Shown here: piece after piece, positions 36,085-47,890 of the stretch
Layout: every line of letters starts with the position of its first letter
How positions within the stretch are numbered: position 1 is the stretch's first letter
Source: Pampus argenteus
Taxonomy: Eukaryota > Chordata > Actinopteri > Scombriformes > Stromateidae
Assembly: GCA_036937835.1 (NCBI GenBank)
Contig: CM072875.1
Location: 20,647,001-20,711,000, forward strand
Direction: 5' to 3'
DNA length: 64,000 bases
The notes under the pieces: generated by a model
Database searches by the model: none
Told to the model about the DNA's origin: nothing
Seen by the model: the letters and a program-made list of their open reading frames with translations, nothing else
Translations under genes and position numbers: made by a program

Positions 36085-36480
36085 ATGTGACAGGTTGTTT
36101 TTAGTTTTATCAGACCTGTTTGCCTACTTTTGACACTGTTTGTCACACAATGCATTTATATTCCTTACAAACCCTTTATTTGCTACATTCTTACTACTCC
36201 AACAGAACCTTATCATTTACAAAAGGACCCTGCTCCTCCTCTGCAGCTCAATTTAATTGTGGTGTTCCTCAAGGCTCCATTCATGGTCCTCTTGTGTTCC
36301 CAATTATTAATATTGGCTCTCAGTGAAAGTATACATCATGTTTTGACGTTACTCTGATTACAGTCAGTTACGGTTACCTAGTTTTATCCATATAGACAAT
36401 CTTATTGCTTGATTCACTGATATCAAATGCTCTCCCAGAATTTCCTCGAAGTCATGCATTTTTCATCCTGATTTGTAAGT
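36085..36480 (+). mobile_element. degenerate LINE reverse-transcriptase fragment, + strand
   Basis: The + strand has an FDTVCHT segment (palm motif A, AFDTVNH-like) near 36125-36150 and SYYSNRTLSFTKGPCSSS near 36196-36245. The latter is followed by CGVPQG (GVPQG at 36261-36275) and GPLVF. After that the frame is broken, with a worn DCF.DIK..SQNFLE-like stretch near 36400-36455; the YADD box is not preserved. Two overlapping ORFs (68 and 75 residues) are just parts of this fragment. It is a truncated, dead copy of a teleost LINE related to L2/Rex-type elements, distinct in sequence from the copy at 31.5 kb. Confidence 0.8.
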
Positions 36481-36849
36481 CATTAATGATGGCACAATGC
36501 AGACAACTTAAACCCTTGTGTATTTTTTAAGATTGCATTACGGGCCCGGGCAGGTTTCTTTGGTCTCAGGTGGTGATTAATGGCATTTAAGTACTTCATA
36601 ACACTATATATGTTTACATACCTGACTGAATGTGTTAGTGTATGTGCATGTGTGGGTGTGTGTAGATGTGCTGCGAACAAGTGAGGTTGCAGCTGACAGA
36701 AAACATTATTCAAATCATACTGATCCCCCTCTGACTGCTAACATTTAGCTGCAACATGAGCCACTGCTACAATAAGTAACACACATACACACGCTTACGC
36801 ACATGCTCACACAGAGGATATGGACTCTTGTTTGTGCTCCCATTCCCAG

Positions 36850-36965
36850 AAGCCCCTGGAGGATTTGACTCCGGACTCTTGCAAGGTGTTGTTATTGTTC
36901 CTCGCTTATTAATCAAATATTTAATTTGAGCTGATGCCAGATTATTGGTAGAGACAATGAAAAGA
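36850..36965. promoter_or_regulatory. candidate conserved non-coding element
   Basis: Short block with CGCTTATTAATCAAATATTTAATTTGAGC and CAGATTATTGG words next to a GGAGGATTTGACTCC segment. Its texture differs from the flanks. No ORF supports coding. Confidence 0.3.
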
Positions 36966-38410
36966 TTTTTGTGGAGCTTCCTGTTGAGGAGTGTCCTCTG
37001 TCCTTCCTCTGTGTGCTCTGTTGTTACTTCAAGGATTGTTGAGCACCTTCATCCCCCTCTACCCCACATCCCGCTGTCACACAACGGAGTCACAAGGACA
37101 AATGAATTCAAAATTGAAGCAAAATTAAAGCAGTAGTTCATATCAGCACCGTGGGGATTAGTCAGTTTGCGTGTGAGATGCCCGTTGCTGCTGGGTCACT
37201 TGAAATTTCATGAAATAACTAAGCGTGATGTTTTAAAATACAAATACAATTTCTTGCAACCTCCAGAGGGCAGAAAATAAAAATCCAAAGCAAACCCACA
37301 AAAATACAGCTCATATAGGCCATCAGCAAACATTTGGCAACTTCTGCATCCAGCAGGATGTAACTTCAATGGGAAGTAACATCTCCCAGCCTTTTAAAAA
37401 CTTTCTTGCTCTTTAACAGCTAAATGTTCACTCTATCCTGTTTGGTGCTGGCCAGGTTAGTGTACATTAGCCTTTTAACTTTTTAAACTTGTCTTTTTCC
37501 AACAGTAAGAGGATAAAATGGCTTAAAATTCTGAAATTTACTCTACTGTTACATTAAATGGAAATTAGTTTTGTTCATCATTTTACAAACATTTCCCTTT
37601 ACCATAATTCAGCCTAATATATTAGGCGTTGTTGGGAACTGTAGCATCTCCCTGATAGCCTCGTTTAAATATTTGTGAGTTATGTATATATCTCATAGTT
37701 TGATGTATTAATAGCAGAATAGAATAAATTAACATTTTTATGTATTTCTGGAGTTGAAGATTTTATGTTTTGTTCACATAAATATGCAGGACTGTACGAT
37801 ATGATATGAACTGGTGTGATGTGTTGAAATGCTAAAATGCTACACTTTGTACTTTCAGGCTTTAAAAGCTGTAATCACTGTTTCAGCATCGGTGATTAAG
37901 TGTTACTTTTTTTTTTTCTTAAGCGTGGGATGAATAAATGTGATGAATGTAGGATAGATGAAGATGAAGGGTGATGACAGATGATGATAGATGACGTTCT
38001 GGGAAAGAGGTTGAACCAGGGGTTGGACAACACTGAACAATCTACCGAATAACTGCGCTGTTAAAATAATTCACTATATTACGATTTTTGAAAATAAGCT
38101 TTTGATTTTTTTTTTTTAATACTGTGATCCATTATTCAATTTCTGACATGCTTCACCTCATAACTGATAGAAATCATGTCTGTGACAAGACCACACAGGA
38201 TGTGCTGATGCTGTGCTCACCACTGTTCAATACCCATGAAGAATGTTATCCATTCTTATCTATTCAGAACTGAAAAGCGATGCAGAGGCTCCCAGTCAAG
38301 GTTGAGGAGACCACACCTCCCTGCACACACAGACTGGAACAGGCCAAAAACAAAAGATTATGGCTGTAAACAGACTGGAAGAATATGACTGTGTGTGAGT
38401 GGTTTGCTGC
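36966..38410. other. non-genic stretch
   Basis: No gene recognised. GATGAATG/GATGATAG-type imperfect repetition lies at 37925-37997. Confidence 0.45.
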
Positions 38411-38434
38411 GTGTGCGTGTGTGTGTGTGTGTGT
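38411..38434. repeat. (GT)n microsatellite
   Basis: About 12 units with a GC near the start. Confidence 0.9.
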
Positions 38435-38779
38435 TTCTTTTTGAGTGAATGAAAGCATGACAGTGGAAAGAAGTCACATGTTTTTCCTGTGTGCTCATGC
38501 ATGAAAGCAAATAATTGATTCTTATTATAGAAATGAAGAAAGTTTGACAGTGTTTAGTTGCAAATACAGTATATGTTTACATATTAGCATCTACACTGTT
38601 CAGGTTTTTGTTTTTGAAATAATCACTGCTTCAACATATGATTTTAACATTAGAGCAGCTTAGACTCGGTCTGCATCTTTATCCCTTTGTTTTCTGTCAT
38701 ATCTCTACCATCTATACAACATTTTCTCTAAATTAAATTATATATTATATGTTATTGGTCCGTGCACTCCAGAATGACA

Positions 38780-39062
38780 CATGAAAGCATTTTCTGATCT
38801 AATTTAGACACAAAAGGTTTTGGGAAAAATTATGGTTTGGGTTAAACTAAGTATCTGGACATGGTTAGGGAAACATTGTGGTTGCTACTTCATTAGGGTT
38901 TAGGGATCTTCGTTATCATGGTTACAATAATAACCACATGGTAAAGGTTAGGGGACGACCGTGGTCATGGCAGCGTTGAGTCGTAGCTGGAAACAGGAAA
39001 CAATTTGTCACTCCATAATAACATTGCCTGATTTTCTCCTTCATTCCCATCATATTTACTGC
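38780..39062. repeat. interspersed repeat copy (shared with 13.2 kb)
   Basis: Contains GGTTTGGGTTAAACTAAG, GGTTAGGGAAAC and GGGTTTAGGGATC, then CCTGATTTTCTCC...TTCCCATCAT. The last segment aligns with 13311-13339. The GGTTTGGGTTAAA words also occur at 40203, indicating at least three copies of one family in this window. Confidence 0.6.
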
Positions 39063-40139
39063 AGCCACGTGTGGCCTTTCTTTTTACTTAAACATAAACA
39101 TATGTCATTTTGTGGCTCGTTCTGAGAGTGAGAAAGTTGTTTTTGCACACAAGTATGTCATTATGTTATGCATGTGTCTAGGTGCATGTTTGCATGTGTA
39201 CACAGGGGAAACAGAACGTGGGCATGTTCGCAAATGGCAAAAAGTAAAAAGGATGTTTATACATTCATGTGTGTTGAATCGGAGTTCAGCAGGTCTGGTC
39301 CTCTCTGGCTTTGTTCCACTTCCACACAGTGTTCTCGTCTAAAACCTGTGGGCTGTACAGCGTCCACAGTCAATATTGACAACTCTAATGGTGCCACAGG
39401 CGGCTGAGCTGGTGTCATCCCATGTTCACAGACACATTCTCTGCAGGGACAGTTCAGACTCAGGGCCAAGCTCCCACTATATTTCTTTTTCACACAAATT
39501 CCACTGCATCTTTTAGTCATTACAGCCCGACCGATGCATCAGTCTGGCCAATATGATTTTATCAACGATATGTTGGTGTTGGCAAAAAAGTGACCAGAAA
39601 CAGCAATATCCAGTATGAATGCCAAATATTTGTCTGAGGTCATTTCCAACGAGTATATCCATTACATACAGACGAGTTTATTTTAAGTAAGATATCGCAG
39701 TCTCAATATTTCAATAATCTAATTTAAGTGATCTTCATCTAAAAATGTTGTCTGTTTAAAAAAAAAAAATGTCATAATAATATTGATCATCAGGCCAATA
39801 TTGAGAAATGAAACAGTGATTTATTTAAAATCAAAACCAGTAGATTAAGATCATTACATCAAAGCACATTTAGTTTCACATCCAAATATGTGGTTTTAAC
39901 TAAATTTGAGGCTCATAGTTCAGTTTTATTATCATTACTAGTACAGCAAAGCGCCTATAGCCTTATTATAATAAATGAAAATAAATGAAAAAATATTATT
40001 TACATAAAATAAGTTATTATTGTATGCAAAAAAGTTTATGTTAACACATGTTTTCCTGCCCTGTTAATACAATCTTGCAGTAATGTTAGACTCAGCAATA
40101 AACTTGAATAGTAAAATGTTATAATATTCATAATAACGT
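39063..40139. other. non-genic stretch
   Basis: No gene recognised. The ORFs at 39112-39520 overlap in three frames without domain features. Confidence 0.45.
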
Positions 40140-40235
40140 GATTAAAATCGGATTAGGTTTAGAAATAAAAGCCACTTGGTTCGGGTTAGAAAAAGGTCAA
40201 GGTTTGGGTTAAAATACTGTTTTTTTCCTCCCAAC
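40140..40235. repeat. third fragment of the GGTTTGGGTTAAA repeat family
   Basis: GGATTAGGTTTAG, AGCCACTTGGTTCGGG, AAGGTTTGGGTTAAAATA and TCCCAACCTGCC occur in this order. It resembles the copy at 38.8 kb but covers a different part. Confidence 0.55.
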
Positions 40236-41508
40236 CTGCCTTCTCCACATACTGATAGTCATCTCATATAGCTACGTTAACGTATTGTAGAAATCTTGAT
40301 GTGACTCGTATTGAAACGTAAATATCAACATTTTATTCTTTTATTCGTGCAGTTCATTAAAAAACATTCTGACACAAATAATACATCAGTTTCAAGGCTG
40401 TGCTACAGACAACCAGCCTGATCAATTGTACTGCAAATATGTCATCGATCAAACTGCATCATATCCATCATATATCAGACTTGGCATCAAAGACTGAACC
40501 CAATGCGCTTTTTAATTAATGGTCAATATGTGTTTTTTGTGCCAGTCTGCCCCTTTGTGTCCTGCAGCACATAGAGAGAGTGCTGTTCTGGTGGCGCATT
40601 AGTTTCGCTCTGGGGCTTAAAGCGCATCATCATGATAAAAAAACATGTGCTTTCTGTTTCTTTGTCCAAAACAGCCCTCAACCTCCTTTTTCCTGCTTCT
40701 TACTTCACTCCTAGCAGGTGCCACTGCGCTAGCATCGCTGCTACTCGCAGTCCCTTTTCTACCTGTGCTGCTGTTATCACCACCTCACTGATCCGCCCAA
40801 ACTTTGGCCTGTTTACGAGCCGACTGACCGGCTGGTTTGAAGAAATTCAACAGATTTAAAATGCATCCAAAATACGCAAACAAGTAATATATGAGTAACT
40901 TCAATAGGAAATTTTTAAAAAAACGACTGAACAGATAACATTAAATATTATACAAAATGTAGTCACAGATTTTGACAGTGACAAAGGATGGCATGGTCCA
41001 ATCAATGCTGCTGGTCCCAACCTGGGAGGTCCCAACATGATTGATCACATTCTGCTAAATTAACACCTAAATATCCTAAAAAGTGGATGTTTGACTTCCT
41101 GGATAAGATAAATAAAGCTCTGTGATCTCCTATTTCACTGATTTCCCCTTCTCTCTTTCTACTGGACTCCATCTACGAGTCTGTCCATCTTCATCTTCCA
41201 CCGTCACCGTCCATCTGCCTCCATCTCCATTCCTTTCACATCTTCTGTTTATTCCCACTCTCACGCTCTCTATTTCTTTTTTGTTTCTCTTTCAACCCAC
41301 TCTCTTCTATTTATCTCATCATCACAGCCGGTGTCTATTCATCCTGAATCATCAGTGCAGCGTAAGTGTAAGGACAACAATAAAAAATAAAATAGAAAAA
41401 AAAAAAAAGGATGAAAACAACTGGGATCATACTGCCTCTCCAGATGATATCAGCTTTTATCTGTGAAAGGAAGCATTAAAAATCCACTGTCTCTTCGTCC
41501 TCCCTCAA
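40236..41508. other. non-genic stretch
   Basis: Contains a CT/TCC-rich patch at 41140-41340 that yields a Ser/Leu/Phe-rich 114-residue ORF (low complexity, not a gene). I see nothing else. Confidence 0.45.
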
Positions 41509-41528
41509 CCCCCCCCCCCCCCCCCCCC
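41509..41528. repeat. poly(C) run of 20
   Basis: Uninterrupted C20, which is rare. The other strand is G20. Confidence 0.95.
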
Positions 41529-41964
41529 TTTCACAAGCCTTCTATCTGAAATTTCTATTATAAGACTTTCATTTTCACAATGAGCAAGAAGGTAATCACC
41601 TATCATATTTCCTGCATGCATTCTTCACCCTCAGTGTATTTTAAGCTGCGTTGCCTGCTGCTGTCTCCCGTCTCATTTGCACTTTTCCATTACTTTGTTG
41701 ATGTGACCGTTAAACATATAAACATATTACTGCTGACATGCTTGTAACAGTCAGACTCATTTATACAAAGTAGAATATGTTGTTTGTTTCATCAGGTGTT
41801 GCAGGATTTTGATATTATTCCACAACAAAAAAACAACAAAAAAAAGAAAAAATATCGTTGTTGCTATTTTTTATTTTTGGCTTGCATGCCTCTCAATATT
41901 TTAAAAGCAACATATTATGCACATTCCCAGTTGTATTTTTTTTTTATTTTGTGGTAAAACTGGA

Positions 41965-42400
41965 ATATCTTTGCATAATTTACAGTTATTTAACTCATAC
42001 TGTTCTCATTGCAGCCCCTCAGTTCAGCCTCTGTCTGAAACAGATTATTTTAGCTCCTGTCTCTTTAAGGCCCGCCTCCCTAAGAACCCGCTGTTCTGAT
42101 TGGTCAGCTTCTGGAAGCTAGCCTGCTCTAGACGCTATGTAAACAAACAATAGTGACTCAAAATGGAAACTTCTCAAATACATCTGTACATGTTGGAGTG
42201 GAAATTTGATCCTAACACAAGTGGAGGTGAACAAAGTTAGCAACGCCTAAAGAAGAGAAATTAAAAATGCCGTGCGTCAGCCTGACAGGCCTCCTGAATG
42301 TGTCTACAGCTGAAATTACAGTGTCCAAATATAATGCCTTAAAACCAGATTGCAGCAGTGTTTACACATCAGTGGTTGCAGACAGTGCACACATGCCTGC
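41965..42400. repeat. probable interspersed repeat with GC-box and CCAAT-like segment
   Basis: The stretch CAGCCTCTGTCTGAAAC / CTCCTGTCTCTTTAAGGCCC / CCTCCCTAAGAACCCG / CTGATTGGTCAGC is very like a repeat I recognise from many teleosts, probably a non-autonomous DNA element. The following AT-mixed sequence up to about 42400 may belong to it. The 87- and 60-residue ORFs across its left part are not genes. The family name and ends are not established. Confidence 0.45.
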
Positions 42401-42880
42401 AGAGGAAATAATGCAATAAGCTTGCTAAAGGAAACTTTTTTCAAAGCCAGGACACAATTTTTATAAACTTTACTGCTACGTTAAATGAAAAATTTCTGGA
42501 TGCCTCCCAAATATTTTACATTTTTAGAAACTTTTGGATCTTCAGTTGAATCAAAACTAAAGTACTGTGGGTTTGCATTGGCAAAATTAAATTATGTCAA
42601 AACCACATGTGCATATATTCACCATTGTGTCTCCCTCGATATCTTTATAAAACATGGAGGTAGACTGATAAGGAATCACAGATCAAATCAGTATCACTCT
42701 CTGTCCTGCCTTCACTCACCCCCTCCCACACCTGATGAAGCTGTTGCTGCTCGTCCTAATGGCTCTAAAGCCTTTGGAGGATGTTTCATGGATGAGCTCA
42801 CTGGCACTTTGTTGAGAAGGAGCCTCTTTGGTCTGTTGCTGCCTGCCACCAAAGAATAGATCAAATGAGGGATGCACACA
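42401..42880. other. non-genic stretch
   Basis: A 124-residue + strand ORF (42485-42859) and a 111-residue - strand ORF (42712-43047) overlap here. Neither has a recognisable domain or a splice site that would make an exon. The 19-bp word TTTAGAAACTTTTGGATCT at 42523 recurs at 28725. Confidence 0.4.
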
Positions 42881-42889
42881 ATGCAGTCA

Positions 42890-43560
42890 ACGATAAACCG
42901 GAGCCAATTATTATCTTTGTTTCCGCGCCCCAGGGGCCACGGTGAGCTGGCCCAACCCGAGAACCGAGATGGGCAAGTGGGTGTATGGAGATGTGTACGC
43001 AGGGGGTGCTGAAACACCCCTGGGAGAAAAGGGCATTCAGAAATCAAACGCCTGGCGCTCCAGTCACCATAAAAACATCATGAAGCGAGCCTTTTCTCTT
43101 TCCTTTTTTTTTTCTATTTCCATATGAGCAAGCTGGCTATTAACTATTAAAAGGCCAATCCATGGATTCAACCATTGCCATAGAAACTAGCAATAAAGGA
43201 GTCTGGGAGAATGAGTCCTCTGAGGGGGGAGTACAAGCGAGGTTGCACTCAAGGTCATGTTTGCGCTGACCCCTGCGGCCTTGTTACAATATATATGACC
43301 CATTTATGTCTCTATCCACTGTTGCAGCTGACCTTGGTGTTTACAGGGCTGCCGCTGCAGAAAAGGCCATCATACAATTGGCCTGATTCATGTGACATGT
43401 CGGCTAAACAACAGGCTTGTTACCCCCAAGACACCCGCCTCGCTAGCTCATAGTGGTTGCTATATATCTGCTCGCTAAGATATATTAGCTCTGAGCTCAA
43501 GGCGTTATTTTGACAGGTAGATTTAGTTACCTGTTAGGATCGATACAGGCTGCTGTACCG
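42890..43560. promoter_or_regulatory. candidate large conserved non-coding block
   Basis: About 670 bp of even, GC-richer and motif-dense sequence in an AT-rich setting. It includes GAGCCAATTATTATC, a CCCCAGGGG palindrome (about 42928), a CCAATCCATGGATTCAACC segment (about 43157), TCAAGGTCATG (nuclear-receptor-like half-site TCAAGGTCA at about 43250), GCTGACCTTGG, and a repeated GCTCGCTAAGATATATTAGCTC stretch. No ORF has a domain. It is interrupted only by a T run at 43105-43114. Size and complexity suggest one or more enhancers. Confidence 0.4.
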
Positions 43561-45679
43561 GTTAACAGATGCAGTGCTTTATATATGTCGGTGACATTTT
43601 CCAAAATGACTTTATAGATTTTGTTGAGCTCGAGCTGCATGCTGAAAGTTTTTCATATTTAAAAGCTATTAAAGTAAATAGAAAATACTATAAATCAACG
43701 CTTCCATATGATGCCTACATCCTGTCTCCTCTTCCTTTTCACTGGTGCTTGAGTGATATTAAAGATGTGTTTTGTTGCGTATAAACAATTTCCCAGGACC
43801 TGCAGTAAGCCGGTTGTTGCACCACAGAAGCAAGAGATGAACGGGCAGCTTCGGCAAATGTTCAAAAACAATTTTCTTTTTTTTTGTTTTGTTTTTTTAT
43901 GGCAGATCGTCTGGGTTCAGAATCTGCCTCTTCGACGCCTCTGGATGCTGGTTATTTCAGCCTCGGGCTGGATGACAGCTCATCAAGATGACTGACAAGT
44001 GTGTGTAAGTGTAGGACTAACGATACGATCTTTATCTGAAGCGGAAAAGTTGAATGTTGAAGTTTTAAAAGAAGCATGAACGTCATACGGCTGCAACTGT
44101 TATTTTCATCTTAATTAAAGACTTTCATATTGTGTTGAATAACTTCTCTTCTGCCCAATATCACAAATCATAAATTTGAGCGGTTTTATAATCTGTATTT
44201 CATATGACACAATCAAAAATCTGTAAGTGTCTCATACGTCACATTTCTCTTTCATTAATTGTTTAGCAGTGGCTAAAGTGTACATTTCCCTGATGATTTA
44301 ATGTTTATTTATTTTGAGTGACTGTTAATTTACTGGTTGGTCCTCTGGACTCTATGTGGACTTCATATAGAGATGCAAGTATGGAGGGCCGCAAGTTCGA
44401 GAAGTGAATTTCATGTCAACGATATCCTCAATGTTATCGAAACTCTCCAAGACAATGTAAAGACGCTATAATATTATGATCACTAGTTTCAATTATTTCA
44501 ACTTGCTTTCTGAGAAATCACGTTTTGTCTGTGATTTTGGTGGATTGCTAACGATACTACAAAACCGTCGAAGCCGTTGCTATCGAGAAGCAGCTATGGG
44601 CGCGAATCCGAGCGTAATGAATTCAAAACGCTCCGTAGCTGAAGTTGTAAACAAAACTTTTTTTATAAAATTGTAAAATTTGTTTTCTCAACACTGCAAT
44701 CTTTAACTTCTGCTCGCTGTTAGCGGCGCACACGACCGAATTTTATGCTCAACAATTAGCTGAAATGCACCTTTTAACTCGTCCGACGACTCTGTGAGAT
44801 TAAATTAGTTTCTTACGAGCGTGACGGAAAATGTACTGCAGTTAATTTTACAGCTAATCTATACTTCTGTCAATATGTTTTCCTCGTAATCGCACAAATG
44901 TTTACCCTAAAAAGCACAAAGGCCAGAATCATGTCAACATTTATCCGTGTGTGTAGCTTGATACAATAAGTGTAGGGCAGGTCTCTGATGTTAAAAGTTT
45001 TGACCTGGAAGTCATATTTGTAATTGCTGTGTTGTGTGTGTGTAGTTGTTGTTCTGCGCTATTTTAAAGTATTGAACTATAAAGGCATACAAAGTAGTAC
45101 CAGATGTAGCAGCAGTCTGTCGATCAGGAGATGATGTTAAAACCCTCATTTCAATCATGTCACATTTCCATCAATATATACAAATATTTGCAGGTTTTGA
45201 CCAAATTAAGTTTACTCATCGTGACAAAAACTAACCTTCATGAAAGTTGGAGTTGTTGCAGAGCTGTTAGTTTCAGCCAAGTATCTAATAATCTGGCGTC
45301 TGAGTGTACATTAAACCCTTTTAAGTTATGTTTTTCATTTAAAAGTTATATTTATTACATCTGAGAATCACTGAATCATAGAATATCCACTTTAAGACTC
45401 ATATTTAGATGACATGAAATTTGTGGATATGTTTTAAATGTTCATACAAAACAATTTGAATATCGTCATAAAACTGGTTTTAGGAGCTGAATTATTTCCT
45501 GCAATATGAGCCGCCTCATATTTGCAGTATTTATGAGTATTTATGCCACTGTTGTGGAAAGTGTAGTTTACTGTACTGCGTTTTGGTTGACGAAACAGTT
45601 ACGGGAACGTTGCAGGTATTTTGATTTAACGTTTTCTTGACAGGTTTTAGAAACTCTTTACTTATGCCTCTGTCTTTGA
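43561..45679. other. non-genic stretch
   Basis: No gene recognised. The block at 44530-44640 has some CG-containing words (GGGCGCGAATCCGAGCG) unusual for the surroundings but no feature I can name. Another slightly complex patch lies at 44360-44480. Confidence 0.4.
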
Positions 45680-45704
45680 ACACACACACACACACACACA
45701 CACA
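45680..45704. repeat. (CA)n microsatellite
   Basis: About 12 perfect units. Confidence 0.95.
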
Positions 45705-47575
45705 TCCTCCCACTCACCACCACACACACTTTCTGTCACTGACTTCATTTTCTCCATTGTCATAAATGAATTTGCTTTATTACCAGTAGATCTTCTTAGG
45801 ATCTCTTATCCACCTGTTCAGTTGTCATTGATTTATTGTGTTATTTGTTTTCAGCCTTTACATCTATGATTTTACATTTGTGCAACTAAACTACTCTGAA
45901 TGCTCGAAAAAAAAAAAACCAATATCAAAGATGCATCCTCATGAGGTTAGTGCATGTTGACAGTTGATTCAACACAATTAATCCCCAGTTTGTTCCCCCC
46001 CCTCCCACCCATGACCCTCCACTCCACTTTCCCAGCATTCCCCCTGAGGTTACAGCGCAGCATGGGTCCCAGCTGCATGGAAGCAAGCCTGAGTGCATCC
46101 CGCCTTTGCCATGGCAACCTCATAAGCCACAAGCATCCCTTGGTGACGATATATGTTGTGTTTACACAGAGAAAAAGGCAATGTGGTGATTAAAAAATAA
46201 GAAAACGCACACACACACACACACACATACACTCATATAGACATGAACAGGCAGCGCGAAAGATGACAACACTTCATTTGGAAATTCAAAAGCAGCATTC
46301 AGAGCAGCGAGATGTCGGAGCCCGGGTGACATTTTGTATTAATAATTCCTTTTATTCGATTATGCACTTTCAAAAGTTGGCTCTTTTGATCAGAACTGTG
46401 TCAGGCTGTTCACAGGTGCAACTGCGTCCGTGTAGCGCTGTATTTTATCCAATGTTGTATGCTGTATTTGAAGAGTTTGGTTCCAAAAATACTTTAAATT
46501 CACTCTAGGGAAACTAGAAAAAACAAAAAAAGTTCTCCTGCAATATTTCTAAAATACAGTTTGTAAATGTGTAAAACTTTCAGGGTCATAAGCCTCTATA
46601 AATAAATGAAAATTAAATTCTATTTGCACGCTGTTAGTCGTTGAATCTCACTGACAGGCAGGTTTTTACTAGAAGTTTTAGCTCAGAAAAATCCATGTAA
46701 GTCAAGTGAAAGACAAACGTTGTCCTTGCAAGATGTAAAAAATAAACTCACGAAAGGAGCTGTGGGAAAAGTGAACCTTTCTGCACCTCAGCTAACTTTC
46801 TTCAGTAAAACACGTTATTTGGTGGTAAAATGAAATGTTGGCAACAGGACAACTGTGTGCATGCTGCTACAGTAAAGAAACCAGTCTGTAAACTGTGATG
46901 GATGTTTGCAGACTGTTTGGATCATTATGTGTTTGTCTGATTCTTCATATTGTTCCTGCCACATACACACATACAGTCTCCTTCCCAGATCTTAAATTAA
47001 CTTGGTGAGTTACGTGTAAGTGTGTTCCTGTGTGTGTGTTTCACATAGACCAGAGTGGCACCATGGGGTGCTCTGAGGACGGGCGCCTTTATTTCATTAT
47101 TAGCTTATTGTGCGTTTCTAATCATGATAATAATAACAAGATAAGGCAACATTTGAACTAAGCACATTTTAAGAAGAATGAATCAATAATTAAATGTGCA
47201 GTAATGCTCCAGCTAACAGCGGCTGGTTGGTGGAGGTGAGGCAGGTGGACGGTTTGGGAACCAGTGACTGTTCATTAATTCAACCAGTGTCTCCCTGGTG
47301 TAAGACAGACATCACTGAAACTGACTCATTATGGCTTTACTTGGCTTTTTATTCGGACCTGAGGAGAAGCAGTGACTGAAATCTCATGAATTTAAATAAT
47401 ACTTTAAATTAACACGCTCAATAAATCCTTCGTATTTAAATGTACAACAGGATTCAGGTTTGATTTTTTTACTTGAATCTCCTTGTTAGCAGCGTATAAA
47501 GTACTTTATGAAGTAGTTTTTCTTTAACACAGTTTCTAGCTGAGTATTCTGATCAGTAATAAATAAAATAAAAAA
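45705..47575. other. non-genic stretch
   Basis: Contains the CA array at 46207. The segment 45980-46140 is GC-richer (CCCCCCTCCCACCCATGACC and GCCATGGCAACC) and could be a small regulatory block. No gene is supported. Confidence 0.4.
46207..46228. repeat. (CA)n microsatellite
   Basis: Eleven units. Confidence 0.95.
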
Positions 47576-47579
47576 ACAA

Positions 47580-47890
47580 AGGAAATTAATTATTCATGAG
47601 CTGATGGAAAACTTTATCTATTTATTAGAGTCAAACTGAAGAAAGAAAGCGAACACGCTGCAATTATTAGACGATGATGTTGGTGATAAGCTACTTAGCA
47701 ATCGGGGCCTCTTAATTAGTATTTATTGGAAACTAATAAGCTGTGGGCTCATGAATATGCGACCATTAGCAGGTAATTGCTTATTAATTAGCTTTGCACA
47801 TTCATCCAATTAGAGAAATACGAGGCCATTAAGGAATAACCGATTGGTCATTAGTGTCAAGTATGCAAATAAATGTTTACTCGTTAGGGG
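47580..47890. promoter_or_regulatory. strong conserved non-coding element candidate, homeodomain/POU-site cluster
   Basis: Within 310 bp there are at least seven TAAT-core sites: GAAATTAATTATTC (47582), CAATTATTAG (47662), CTTAATTAGT (47711), AACTAATAAG (47731), GGTAATTGC (47773), TTATTAATTAGC (47781) and CCAATTAGAG (47808). It also has an ATGCAAAT octamer (47863-47870), CCATTAAGG, CCGATTGGTCATTAG and a GGTGATAAG GATA-type site. There is no simple repeat, transposon or ORF signature. Such dense TAAT/octamer mixtures are typical of ultraconserved vertebrate developmental enhancers. klf6 is the only gene seen nearby, but the target may be more distant. Confidence 0.5.

Noticed and set aside
41122..41466. 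114-residue Ser/Leu/Phe-rich ORF
   Set aside because: It is the translation of a CT-rich tract ending in poly(A)-rich DNA; low complexity.
42485..43047. 124-residue (+) and 111-residue (-) ORFs
   Set aside because: Overlapping on opposite strands, no domain, no splice support; the right part belongs to an enhancer-like block.
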